From assembly GCA_030512335.1 (NCBI GenBank), contig JAULSU010000004.1, positions 4,340,001 through 4,404,000 on the forward strand: a DNA stretch of 64,000 nucleotides, read 5' to 3'. A program made the translations under genes and the position numbers. The notes beneath the pieces are model-generated. The model had not been told where the DNA came from. It ran no database searches and saw only the letters and a program-made list of their open reading frames with translations. The stretch is from Immersiella caudata (Eukaryota; Ascomycota; Sordariomycetes; Sordariales; Lasiosphaeriaceae). Below, in pieces: positions 1 to 8,791 of this stretch. Within the stretch, counting starts at the first letter, position 1, and every line of letters starts with the position of its first letter.

Positions 1-1128
1 GGTTTGAAGCATGTCCCTGTGCTGGAGTATGTGAAAATTCCAGAGATCGCATCCAACCACCAGGAGATTCTGGATCGTGCCGAGGGAAGGAAGGGTGAAG
101 GTTTGGTCTTCAAGAACTGCGACGATGGAAGATGGTTTAAGGTACATTCAGTCTCGTACCTCCTGGCCCGCGAGCAGGCGCAAGACGGGAGCAAGGTAGT
201 CGCAACCCCTACCTACCCGGTCGAGGGCCCTCCCCGTTCCGCTCCTGGACTGTCTGAAAACGATGCAAAGGCGGTCTTCGACGAGCTGTTTCCCGGCCGA
301 AAGGTATCGCCAGTTACGCCTACCCGTTCGGTTGCTCCCCAACCCTCGAGCAACCCCATCGTGGCGCATCTTGGGCGTCCGATTGCCAGCAGTCCGGCGC
401 CCGGCACCCAGGAACGCGAAACAAATACCGCGAGCATGACGCCCTCCCGCATCCCAGCTACTGCCGAACCTGCCAATGCGAATGACGTGCCGCGCCGCGA
501 GCGCATCAGAGCGAACATGTCAGCCCTTGAGGCTCGCAGAGCCAGCGCTGTCCCCATCAGCTCTTCCCCTATGACAGCATCAACCGAACAATACCAAACG
601 GCGCCTGAAGAGACTCCTTCGGAGTACGTTTCACTTTCCGACGAAGAATACGACGGAGACTCCGATGAAGAGGAGCCTGTGCACCCCGTTCTTGAAGGAA
701 TGCCTCGCGACGGCACCGCAGTTATCATTGGCGATCCCTCCGACCCTACCGGATGGAAAATCAAGCCTGAGGCCATGGAGGCCCGGATTGATGGCTGGCG
801 CCAGGCATCAATCAACAAGACTCTACGCGCCGATGATGGAGGTCTCGGCACCTGGATCCATGAGTGGACTATCGGCTACTTCGGCGTAGACGACCCCAAG
901 CGTCCAAAGGACGTGAATGATGTATTCTTCCACATCAGGCCGAAGGATTACCTCCCCGAGTACCGAAAAGAGCGACACCCGGATTTATTCACTCCACAGC
1001 CCGGGACTGTTCCGAATGTGCCAACGGCTCAGGTGGGCAGCCCGACCGCGGACAAACTCTTTGGCCCGATCCCAGAGGTTATGTCGCACAGCATGCGCGC
1101 CGATGCCGAGTGGTTGGGCCTTATTTGA
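1..1128 (+). CDS. RNA ligase-like protein, 3' part only
   Basis: The frame is open to the left window edge, so the N-terminus lies outside; the first 375 codons seen here end with TGA at 1126. Near residues 30-50 the motifs EGLVFK and, about 10 residues later, WFKVHS resemble motifs IV and V of the nucleotidyltransferase fold of RNA ligases (EGxVxK then FKxKS), where the lysines contact the nucleotide. The remaining ~300 residues are mostly Pro/Ser/Ala/Glu-rich and probably disordered, with one acidic block (EEYDGDSDEEE) and a more ordered C-terminal stretch containing WIHEWTIGYFG. The family call rests on two short motifs, because the KxxG catalytic motif would lie upstream of the window. 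A fungal RNA ligase of the RNA_ligase Pfam type is the likeliest identity; function in RNA repair is inference. Confidence 0.6.
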   Translation, partial: GLKHVPVLEYVKIPEIASNHQEILDRAEGRKGEGLVFKNCDDGRWFKVHSVSYLLAREQAQDGSKVVATPTYPVEGPPRSAPGLSENDAKAVFDELFPGRKVSPVTPTRSVAPQPSSNPIVAHLGRPIASSPAPGTQERETNTASMTPSRIPATAEPANANDVPRRERIRANMSALEARRASAVPISSSPMTASTEQYQTAPEETPSEYVSLSDEEYDGDSDEEEPVHPVLEGMPRDGTAVIIGDPSDPTGWKIKPEAMEARIDGWRQASINKTLRADDGGLGTWIHEWTIGYFGVDDPKRPKDVNDVFFHIRPKDYLPEYRKERHPDLFTPQPGTVPNVPTAQVGSPTADKLFGPIPEVMSHSMRADAEWLGLI

Positions 1129-1959
1129 GGATTCCTAGGAACCCAAGCGTGGGATTGTTCGGTGTTTTGACAAGAACAGAGGGACGAAATGGTGAGGGAA
1201 CGGAATGGGCTAAGATGTTGCAGGGAGCTGAGAACGAGGCTGTTTAAGAGTAATAAGGGCGGGGTGGATAGTCGACAGCATTGCCGCGGTTTGGTCCTGC
1301 AACCCAAGTGATTCCGGGAAGCTCACAGAACTTCGAGGGCAGAATTTATACCGTTCTTTCATGTTGACTGGATGAGCCGTGGAGACGACAAGTTACCGTT
1401 TCTTGGTATGTTAACGTGCCTTTGCAGTTCAGACGACATTGAGAGCCTTTATCTGGCACGAGGGATCTAATCTGGCTCCTCGAGAATTCCGACGAAAGGA
1501 TGCGGTGCGATGACTGCCGCGTGAGCTACGCGGAGCCGATCTCGTTCATGCAGCCGGGCCAGGCGGACGCGCCAGAACAACGCGCGCTGCCGGGTCAGAT
1601 GAATACTGCCTCTCTTTGAATTTGAGAGGATAGGAATTGCTAACACCGCCGAATATACAGCATTCCTTCCGTATTTTGGGTGCCTGGCATCTCGTCGCGC
1701 CCGTGTAAGTCAAATCCAGCCAATCAGATTCACGCATTTTCACAACTCGCCATCAAGAATCACAGCTAACAGAGAACAGCAGCAACAAAATCACTTCCGC
1801 CCCGCCTTTTTTTTTTTTTTTCGCATACTCCACGACAAAATCCACACCCCTCCAACCCCGGTGTAAGTCCCCCCAAACCAAACCAATCACACCCCCTCAA
1901 ATCACATCCCTCCGCGCCCACAACTAGTCCCCAACCCTTTCAGATTCACACCACCAAAA
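1129..1959. other. Intergenic region with poly-T tract
   Basis: No supportable gene. It holds the 3' end of the RNA-ligase-like gene and the upstream region of the acidic protein gene. A run of 15 T at 1807-1821 is followed by a C/A-rich stretch (1830-1950), a common pyrimidine/purine asymmetry just upstream of fungal start codons. Confidence 0.5.
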
Positions 1960-2418
1960 ATGTGCGAATACCACCTAACCTGCTTCGCCTGCCGTCGGCA
2001 CCTCACCGACCGCAGCTTCAAGGAACTCCGTCCCGCCGACGACCCCTGCGCGCAGTACCCCAACTGCAACCCGGTGTACAAGAACCCACCCGTCTTCGTT
2101 GACGAGGCCTGCCCGGAGTTTGCGAGCCGAGGAATCACGACCGACGCGGTGGGATATAGTAGGGAGGAGGATTGGGCGGTGGCGGACGAAGTGGAGGTTG
2201 AGTATCAGCTTATCATGAGTTTGAGGCGGGAGCGGATCGCGAGGGAGGAAGCTGCTGCTGCTGCTCCTGCTGCCGTCGGTGAGGAGGAGGAGGAGGTTAG
2301 TCAAGAGGCTTTGACCGATGAGGCTGTTGCTGCCGTCAACCGCGCGGAGGTTGACCTTGATGCTGTCGCCGCGGCGAATGGTCATGTGTCTGCTAGCGAG
2401 CAGGCCATGGCTAACTAA
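1960..2418 (+). CDS. Hypothetical acidic protein with N-terminal Cys-rich segment
   Basis: Starts at ATG 1960 after an A/C-rich leader; the frame closes with TAA at 2416-2418 (152 residues). The first ~50 residues contain six cysteines (two in CFAC, then CAQYPNC) and could bind a metal; the rest is Ala/Glu/Val-rich and strongly acidic. The reading frame does not lose coding character at the stop: in the same frame it stays open to 2703 with the same acidic composition (see next entry). So this is either a short protein, the 5' part of a ~247-residue protein interrupted by a nonsense change, or a gene with an intron I could not place. A long antisense frame (1975-2730) also exists but has no recognisable domain. 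Family not recognised. Confidence 0.5.
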   Translation: MCEYHLTCFACRRHLTDRSFKELRPADDPCAQYPNCNPVYKNPPVFVDEACPEFASRGITTDAVGYSREEDWAVADEVEVEYQLIMSLRRERIAREEAAAAAPAAVGEEEEEVSQEALTDEAVAAVNRAEVDLDAVAAANGHVSASEQAMAN

Positions 2419-2703
2419 CTTGGTGGGGTCACCAACGACCTCAATGAGCTCGATGGAGATGTTGGCATGGTGGGTGGCAGTGAGATGACCGTTCAAGGTG
2501 TGGAGGTCATCGATGGTGTCGCTAAGGCAGCCGATAACCCTGAGGCAGAGGCCGAGGTAGAGGGGGATGAGGAGGCGAATGATGATGATTTCGAGGCTGA
2601 CACCATCATTCTCGGTGGTTTCATGGAGCTGGTGATGGAAGAGAGGGGCGATGTCGCTTCTGTTGGCTCGGAGGAAACGATCACCCCTGGCCAGGGCATC
2701 TGA
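2419..2703 (+). other. In-frame continuation after the TAA of the preceding gene
   Basis: 95 codons follow the TAA at 2416 without another stop until TGA at 2701-2703. The composition (Glu, Asp, Ala, Val, Gly-rich, very acidic) matches the end of the preceding frame. The first in-frame ATG is at 2467. This looks like the original C-terminal half of the upstream protein rather than a separate gene. Confidence 0.45.
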
Positions 2704-2796
2704 CCATGATAAGAGTGCTGCTTTGATCACAAAAAATGATACCCCTTAATTTCCATTTTCAGTAAATTTCTGTAGCCTGACAGGACCAAGAGTCCC

Positions 2797-3701
2797 TCAA
2801 GCTATCTCATCGTCTTCCCCATGAAAGAAACGCAAGATGGCAGCCGCTGCCACCTCACCATCATGCTCCAAGTCTGCCCTCTCAGCCGCCATATCCGCGT
2901 GTTCAGTGTCGTCGATGCTTCCCATGTTGACCCTCATCTCAATCTGACGCTTTACCATTTCCTCATCAAATGCAAGGTGGGCTTGCGTCGTGAAAAGTCG
3001 ACCGGGAATGTACACCCCCTGCACAGCAGTATGCTCGCTGTGGCCCCAAACCTCGACACTTGTCCCCGGACTGAGTAGGCCGTTTGAGCTTTGTGGAGTT
3101 GGAGGTGCGACGACATGATCCTGATGCATCTGGTGGAGGTAGATCTCCGGGTCGTCCGTCCGGAAGAGCTTTTGGCCAAGTTTATTGAGATTGATCTTGG
3201 AATGGCCAAGCTCCCAGTCTTTTGAGGGAGATGGGGCGACCTCAGCTCCCAGCAACCTGCAGAGGATCTGATGCCCGAAGCAAACACCGCTGAAACGGAT
3301 ATCCGGGCGACGGGTCCAGAGTTCTATCCTTGGTCAGTCCCTATCTCGACACCGGAATCGTCAGAGGTAAGCATACCCCTCAAAAGATCCAGCAGCTCCA
3401 GAATCCAGGGGTCGTCCCCGTGCGCATCGTGGATGCTTCCAGTGATAAGCACAGCGTGGTGCTTTTCAAACTCCTCAATCTTCGGTATCCTGCCACCACG
3501 TTCCGAGACCAGGAAGACGTTGTTGCTCATGACGCCAAGAGGAGGATCGTGCGCCTCTCCCACCGTGGAGAAATGTTGGTGCAGGATCTTTGCAAACGTT
3601 CCTTTCCTTTCGGAAGTCTCGGGGTGAGGCTCATCGGCTTCGAGTATCATCATGCCGATGGTAGGCTTGGCGGGGTTGCTAACGACTTGGATGTCGCCCA
3701 T
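2797..3701 (-). CDS. Class I glutamine amidotransferase-like protein
   Basis: Two exons: 3701-3377 and 3323-2797, joined across a 53-nt intron (3324-3376; donor GTATGC, branch ACTGAC, acceptor TAG; phase 1), giving 283 residues. The join produces RELW and then the nucleophile elbow GVCFGHQ with its catalytic cysteine, preceded by a typical GATase beta-strand (HHAVLITGS). These fungal stand-alone class I amidotransferases belong to the GMP-synthase-like GATase1 group, usually of unassigned substrate and cytosolic. The C-terminal catalytic site reads TTQAHLAFDEE: the His is present, but the Glu normally two residues later (HPE) is Ala here, so activity is uncertain. A perfect CRE site lies about 145 nt upstream of the start. 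The family call is firm; the substrate is unknown. Confidence 0.85.
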
Positions 3702-4681
3702 TCTGAAGTTGAGGTCAATGGTTGTTTGTTTGGGTTGCAGCGAGCGATTTTTTCAGCTTTTTAGTTACACGAAGAGGCGGAAGGGGTGGTGTGAGTAGTT
3801 TTAATACAGTTTTGAGTGCTAGCAAGAAAGGGCGCTTTTTGGAGGTGACGTCAGGACAAGGGACTAAGACATTTGTTTTGTCGACTCCATTTCTTGACCT
3901 ACAGTGGAGCCCGAAAGCTTGACAAAACACTGCGCCTCATCGGAAGGAACGGCATCCAGCAGAACCACACGATGGAGGATGAATAGGTATGTTTGCCTCT
4001 CGACATCGAATGATGTCGGTTCCATCGCCCCTTTCATCAAGGTACCAAAGCTCCGGCCACAAGGGTCCGTTTGGCGAGTGCGCAGAGCGGTTTAAAACTG
4101 GCAGAAGTCCTTCTTTAATGTTGACAAGGCCTTTTTAAATGCTAATAACGCCTTTTAAAATAGTTACAAGGCGTTTAGCGATGTGAAAAACGTCGCTTAT
4201 AATGCGGCTGATGCCGGCCTGTGTTAGTTGAAGGTCCCTGTTGTTCTGGGCAAAGTGTTTTCGCACGGAGCGGATGGCCCCTCCCTTTGACCGGAGCCTC
4301 CCCCGAAAAGGAAGGCCTGTTTGAGAATAAAGGCATGGGCTGCTCCTAATCGATAGGGGAGGGAAGAATGGCAAGCTTATTTTTCCAACCATGTACGCGG
4401 CAAGAACAGCTCATAAATCCCCTCATTCGACACGCCTCAAAAGCTGTCGCTCCTGCCGGCCTTCTACATGGGCTCTCCAGAGGCAGTCTTGCAGCCTGTC
4501 TGTCCGCCTTCCTCGAGCTGGCTCGAGACAAGGCAATGCGTCTTGAGTGCGCGCATCCATCTTCACACCCGGTCTTCCAACCAGCAACAACATCGACTCC
4601 AGCATTTCATCCGCAGCACCCACACCACAAGTCTTATATATACCTACCTTTCAGGTTATTTGAGATCAGGCATCCGAGAAC
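3702..4681. other. Intergenic region
   Basis: Shared upstream region of the amidotransferase (minus) and the weak gene at 4682 (plus). It contains a CRE palindrome at 3846. From 4090 to 4400 it becomes A/T-rich; a minus-strand frame there (4392-4135) reads like ordered protein in part (a stretch with LTQAGISRIISDVF) but matches nothing I recognise. A TATATATA run at about 4636-4643 is placed to serve the ATG at 4682. Confidence 0.4.
3846..3853. promoter_or_regulatory. CRE palindrome TGACGTCA upstream of amidotransferase
   Basis: Perfect 8-bp CRE, the binding site known for fungal Atf1/CREB-type bZIP factors, about 145 nt upstream of the minus-strand start at 3701. Binding is inferred from the motif only. 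Confidence 0.5.
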
Positions 4682-5118
4682 ATGAGCACGAACCAAGTCC
4701 CAGGTAAGTTCATACAATGCCTGCCCACTAACTCATATGGTGTTGACCAGGTTCGTCGCTAGTGGCCGCCCCCGCGAATGGTCGGCATACAAATGGTTTT
4801 TCGCATAATTTTGTCCGGCCTCCTTGGACAACAAACAGTTTCTGGAACTGGCCATACAGAAACTGCCCAGAACATGATCAGGCGTACAGATTTTTGAAGC
4901 GGCGGCAAATCCTCATTCGAGAGTTCTTTTTGAGCGAGCACTCAAACAATATCAGCAGACTTCTGATCATTGACTGTCTCCGCCGGGTCCTGATTGCGGC
5001 ATCACACCTTTCGGTGGTATGGCCCTTCCATCGCCGTGCGCGGTGTGTTCATGATCAGCATCTTACAGTCTCTAGGACCCAGGTTTTGCGACAAACCCAA
5101 GCCGCCTCGATATACTAA
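4682..5118 (+). CDS. Hypothetical two-exon protein (weak model)
   Basis: ATG at 4682 opens a 22-nt first exon (to 4703), followed by a textbook intron 4704-4750 (GTAAGT donor, CTAAC branch, CAG acceptor) that joins in phase to a frame ending with TAA at 5116-5118, 129 residues in all. A TATATATA run lies ~40 nt upstream of the ATG. The predicted protein has an aromatic-rich middle (WNWPYRNCPEHDQAYRFL) and a basic C-terminal half but no domain I can name. Further introns downstream cannot be excluded. The well-formed splice signals are the main reason to list it. Confidence 0.35.
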
Positions 5119-6364
5119 ATCGTCAGATCACAAACTGGACGTACCGTGACGATTTCGAAGTCACAGATTGTAATATTCTCATCCTGGACTCCTGGGTAGG
5201 CACGTTTTCCATCCGTTGTCTCTCTACCACGGGGTATCTCACCTCTTTCTCTATCTTGTCAGTGAGCGCCAGCAAGAGAAAAAGAAAAAGGGCTTTGTGG
5301 GAGTGAAGACCCAAAATGGAGGGGCCCGAATGAGGGATCTGCGGTTGTGTCAGTCGACAATCCGGGGTAGGATAACGTCATTCGGGGGCCTGCCGATCAA
5401 CGCTAACCCACGATCGCAGAGCTGAGATCGTACCTGAAACGCGCTGCGCGGACCCTTGTCATCCCACGCAACGTCGGCGTTCGGCTCTTTTTCTTCGGCC
5501 AATTTACTTGACGACAACGTAGAACATCGGCGGACGAGGAGGATCGACGGGCACGTTCGAGCATCAATAATAAGGGGAAGCGCGGGAAGAACTAGGTCTG
5601 GGACAAATGGGAGCGTGTGTTTTTGGAAAGCATTGCTATTGGTCATGCATTTGTCCGTTGTCTTTCGCTTTTGGGGGAGTTGCTCATCTCACAGCATCAG
5701 CATCGAGAATAAACATACATCAACCCTTGACGAAGTCCTGCAGCGAGGCGTTGCATCCACGGCGGAGGATTCTTGCTTCGCGGCTTGTCTCTTCAGACAG
5801 ACTGACGTGGTGCCGTGCAGCCCGGCGCGTCGGAACCCCGGATCGCCTGTCGAGGCTCGGCCGTGCTGGGAGCGACGCAGATCTGCGTTAACCCATGTTT
5901 GGCAACCCAAAGAGGACGACACGTTCACCGAATCGGCCCTGCTGGCAATGGCATCATACACTATCAGCCCCAATGATTGCAGCTGCTGCCGATCTCTGCC
6001 GCAGCCGGCGAGGCATCACGAGTCTCCCAACGTCTGATGAGCTCTACCGTGGGGGCATCGCCGCCCAAACACCAACGAATCTCGCAACTTTGAGGTATTC
6101 CATCGTTGAAGGGCAAGATGGTATCATCGATTCATTCAAGCACGACACGTAGCTTGCAAAGAGCAGCGTGGATGGAGGCCCGGAGGAAGACACGATGATC
6201 AGGGGGCGCGCGGGAGACTTGTACTCGAGAGACGTATAAGTATTCCGACCAGAACCCCCTCAAACACTCTCAAATCTTCTCATCATCACGCACTCGAGAT
6301 CTTCAGGACTCAGCCACTCATTTGACGCATAGACCAAGGGATTCCACTCTTTTACAACTTCAAG
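5119..6364. other. Intergenic region with SBP-like gene promoter
   Basis: No gene supported; the open frames here lack recognisable protein features and several overlap on both strands. A TATA-like element (TATAAGTA, about 6235-6242) lies ~125 nt upstream of the ATG at 6365 and the leader is C/T-rich. Confidence 0.4.
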
Positions 6365-7963
6365 ATGCACGCCGGACTCGTCGGCTTCGCCCTTCTGGGC
6401 CACTTTGTTGCGCACTTGGTCTCGGCCAGCCCCATTGGCGGCGCTGTCGGTCTCCCGCCCCTTCCAAAGCTTGAGGTCCCCAACCCCAATAACATCGTCC
6501 CGGTGCTGCCGGGCAACAAGGACAAGCGAGCCGACCTTCCTCTCCCTGATTTGACCAGTCTCCTCTCTGGAGTCGCGGGCGGTGCTGGCAAGGCTGCGGG
6601 TGGCAAGCGAAGCCCTCTGGACCTTAGCATCGACCCCATCATTCCGTTGATCCCGGGGGTGACTGAGCCCCTGAGCGACAATGCGCCGCCCCTTCCCATC
6701 CTCCAGGTGCCGACGCCGCCCCTGGAGAGCGAGCCGTTCCCGGTCTCCAACATCAAGCCCAAGAAGATTGGCTACTTCTGGACTGGCGCAGGCGACAACA
6801 AGCACAAGGACTTCTTGATCACTGCCAGCCTCGACGACGACTCCTTCGGCACCATTATTGGCATCACGGATGTCCCTAGCTCGGGCAACTCTCCCCACCA
6901 CTTGGGCTCCTCTGCCGACGGCAAGCTCCTCATCGGCGGCGGCCTTCTGTCGCTCCTCAAGACCCAGGATACGGCGTTCTACTTCGACGTAACCGACCCC
7001 TACAATCCCAAGTTTGACCACAGCAACCGCGCGGTGCTCTCGTCCATCGTCGACGAGATTCGCGCCAAGCCAGATGGCGGCTTCTTCATCACCTACATGG
7101 GCAGCGCTGCCGGAACCGCTCCCGGCCGTCTCGTCGAGACTGACGCCGCTGGCAACATCATTCACGAGTGGCCCGAAGACGTCCCTAGCACTCTCAACAT
7201 CCTCGGCGAGCAGTTCTCTCCCCACGGTCTTTCCGTCGACTTCGAAAAGGGCATCGCACTTACCTCTGACTTTGTCGTCCCCTACACCGTCCTCAAGCCC
7301 ACCACTGGCATCCAAAAGGCCAACACCCTCCGCCTCTGGAACATCAACTCGCGAACCATAATCTCCACCATCCACATCCCCAACGGCGGCGGTATCCAGG
7401 ACGTCAAGTTCATCCCCGGCAACCCCGAATCCGCCGCCCTCGCCACTGCCGTCGGCCCCGGCGAAGTCTGGATCATCTACCCCTTCCGTACCGCCCCTGA
7501 TGGAACCCAAGGTGTCGCCGAACTCCTCTACTCCCTCGGCCCCAAGGCTGTCGACTCCCTCGCCATCTACTCGGATATTTCCGCTGACGGTAGACTCGCT
7601 TACTTCACCATCACCCTAGGCAACCACGTCGCGGCCCTCGACATCAGCGATCTCTCCAACGTCAGGCGCCTCGACGACCCCGAGGAGGAGCAGCCCATCA
7701 TCGGTCCTCACTACGTCAAGATCTCGCCTGACGGCAAGAATCTGCTGGTCACTGGGTACTTTGTCCAGGCGGGTGACATCAGCGTGCTCAACACGCCGGC
7801 GGACTACAAGGGACACTGGATCGACATCCTTGATGATGGAAGCTTGAACTTCAACAGGACGATCGACTTTGAGAGCATCTTCACGAGGAACAGGGGTGGC
7901 GCCAGGCCGCACTCTGCTGTCATCTTTGACCTGACGGATCCCGAGAACCCGATCTTCTACTAA
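6365..7963 (+). CDS. Secreted selenium-binding-protein-like (SBP56/methanethiol oxidase family) enzyme
   Basis: Single exon, 532 residues. The N-terminus is hydrophobic (LVGFALLGHFVAHLVSAS) and reads as a signal peptide. A Pro/Leu-rich ~100-residue segment follows, with Lys-Arg sites (KDKR and GGKR) that suit Kex2 processing. From about residue 135 the protein follows the SBP56 beta-propeller order: NSPHHLG, FSPHGLSVDF with TSDFV, GPHYVKISPDG with LLVTGYF, and a final GGARPHSAVI, which supply the His residues used for metal binding in this family. SBP56 proteins are usually cytosolic and oxidise methanethiol; a secreted copy is unusual, so substrate and activity are open. Strong C-ending codon bias suggests good expression. 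An antisense frame of 416 codons (7510-6260) is a by-product of that bias. Confidence 0.8.
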   Translation: MHAGLVGFALLGHFVAHLVSASPIGGAVGLPPLPKLEVPNPNNIVPVLPGNKDKRADLPLPDLTSLLSGVAGGAGKAAGGKRSPLDLSIDPIIPLIPGVTEPLSDNAPPLPILQVPTPPLESEPFPVSNIKPKKIGYFWTGAGDNKHKDFLITASLDDDSFGTIIGITDVPSSGNSPHHLGSSADGKLLIGGGLLSLLKTQDTAFYFDVTDPYNPKFDHSNRAVLSSIVDEIRAKPDGGFFITYMGSAAGTAPGRLVETDAAGNIIHEWPEDVPSTLNILGEQFSPHGLSVDFEKGIALTSDFVVPYTVLKPTTGIQKANTLRLWNINSRTIISTIHIPNGGGIQDVKFIPGNPESAALATAVGPGEVWIIYPFRTAPDGTQGVAELLYSLGPKAVDSLAIYSDISADGRLAYFTITLGNHVAALDISDLSNVRRLDDPEEEQPIIGPHYVKISPDGKNLLVTGYFVQAGDISVLNTPADYKGHWIDILDDGSLNFNRTIDFESIFTRNRGGARPHSAVIFDLTDPENPIFY

Positions 7964-8238
7964 GGGGATGATGTTATGATGATGGATGGGGAAGGACTGG
8001 AGTTGATGCTGGTGCTGGGGATGGACGGTGGTAATTACTCTCGCTTGGTTTTCCTTTCTTCTCTTCTCTGCACCTGGTTTGATCCACAGATTGCGCTCTC
8101 TTTTTTCAGCATACATCATACATAGTACACGGTAGTGGTAATGTCAAATACACCTTGCATGAACTGAACTGAACGGAGCCCCTGATGCCCTCTTCTATCC
8201 TACAAAATCTTTCGTGACCGCTTGTATCACGGCCTCAG

Positions 8239-8619
8239 CTAATCCCTCTTAGCCGCGCTGGCAGCACCCTCCTGCCGCATACCCTCACATCCAGTCAACT
8301 TGCCTGCGAGCTCCTCGGCCTTTCCGTAACCTGACGCAGCAGGATCGCGGTTCTGCGTCGCGGCCTTCATGGCGGCCTTGGCGTGCGCCTTGTCTTGTTC
8401 ACCGGACGTTGTCCAAGTGTGAGAGCCCGTGACGGACCCGATTGTGCTCTGCGGTAACAGTTAGCCAGCCTATTCGACAGTGTGTCTCTTCGACAAGATG
8501 CATTGGGATGTAAAAGGGATGCATACCTCTGCGGCGCCCTTGATGTACTCAACATGGCTCGCCATCAGACCGGGCTGCTGTGTGTTCGTGTTCTGGTTCG
8601 AGGAATCGTTGGACGACAT
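8239..8619 (-). CDS. CsbD-like stress-response protein
   Basis: Two exons: 8619-8527 and 8448-8239, with a 78-nt intron (donor GTATGC, acceptor CAG, phase 0), giving 100 residues. The N-terminus is Asn/Gln/Ser-rich (MSSNDSSNQNTNT). The core has VEYIKGAAE then IGSVTGS across the splice, followed by repeated charged helices rich in Ala/Lys/Gln and a GKAEELAGKL block, the pattern of small fungal CsbD-like proteins. These hydrophilic helical proteins accumulate in general stress and stationary phase; their biochemical role is unknown. Two CRE-like sites, one perfect, lie 150-170 nt upstream, consistent with Atf1-type stress control. Confidence 0.85.
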
Positions 8620-8769
8620 GGTGACGGTATTTGCTTTCTTGTGCTCGAGGTGTTTCTTTGCAAGATTGCTGTACTGGTTGTAGGAACTGCAGGTGAGTGG
8701 TAGAAGGAATGAATGTATTGTATTCAGAGCGCCATGTCTAGCTGGAGGTGTAAGTCGATATCGAAATGG

Positions 8770-8791
8770 TGACGTCGGTCGCCTGACGTCA
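8770..8791. promoter_or_regulatory. Paired CRE sites upstream of CsbD-like gene
   Basis: TGACGTCG at 8770-8777 and perfect TGACGTCA at 8784-8791, spaced 14 nt start to start, about 150-170 nt upstream of the minus-strand start at 8619. Two closely spaced sites before a stress gene are more persuasive than one. Confidence 0.55.

Noticed and set aside
1975..2730. 251-codon minus frame over the acidic protein gene
   Set aside because: It is unbroken where the sense frame has a stop, which made it tempting, but it has no recognisable features and no promoter-like leader; kept only as a note.
4135..4392. Minus frame with a helix-turn-helix-like stretch, possible transposon relic
   Set aside because: Only ~30 residues look ordered, no terminal repeats or further transposase motifs nearby.
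6260..7510. 416-codon antisense frame over the SBP-like gene
   Set aside because: Same cause; the sense frame carries signal peptide and family motifs.
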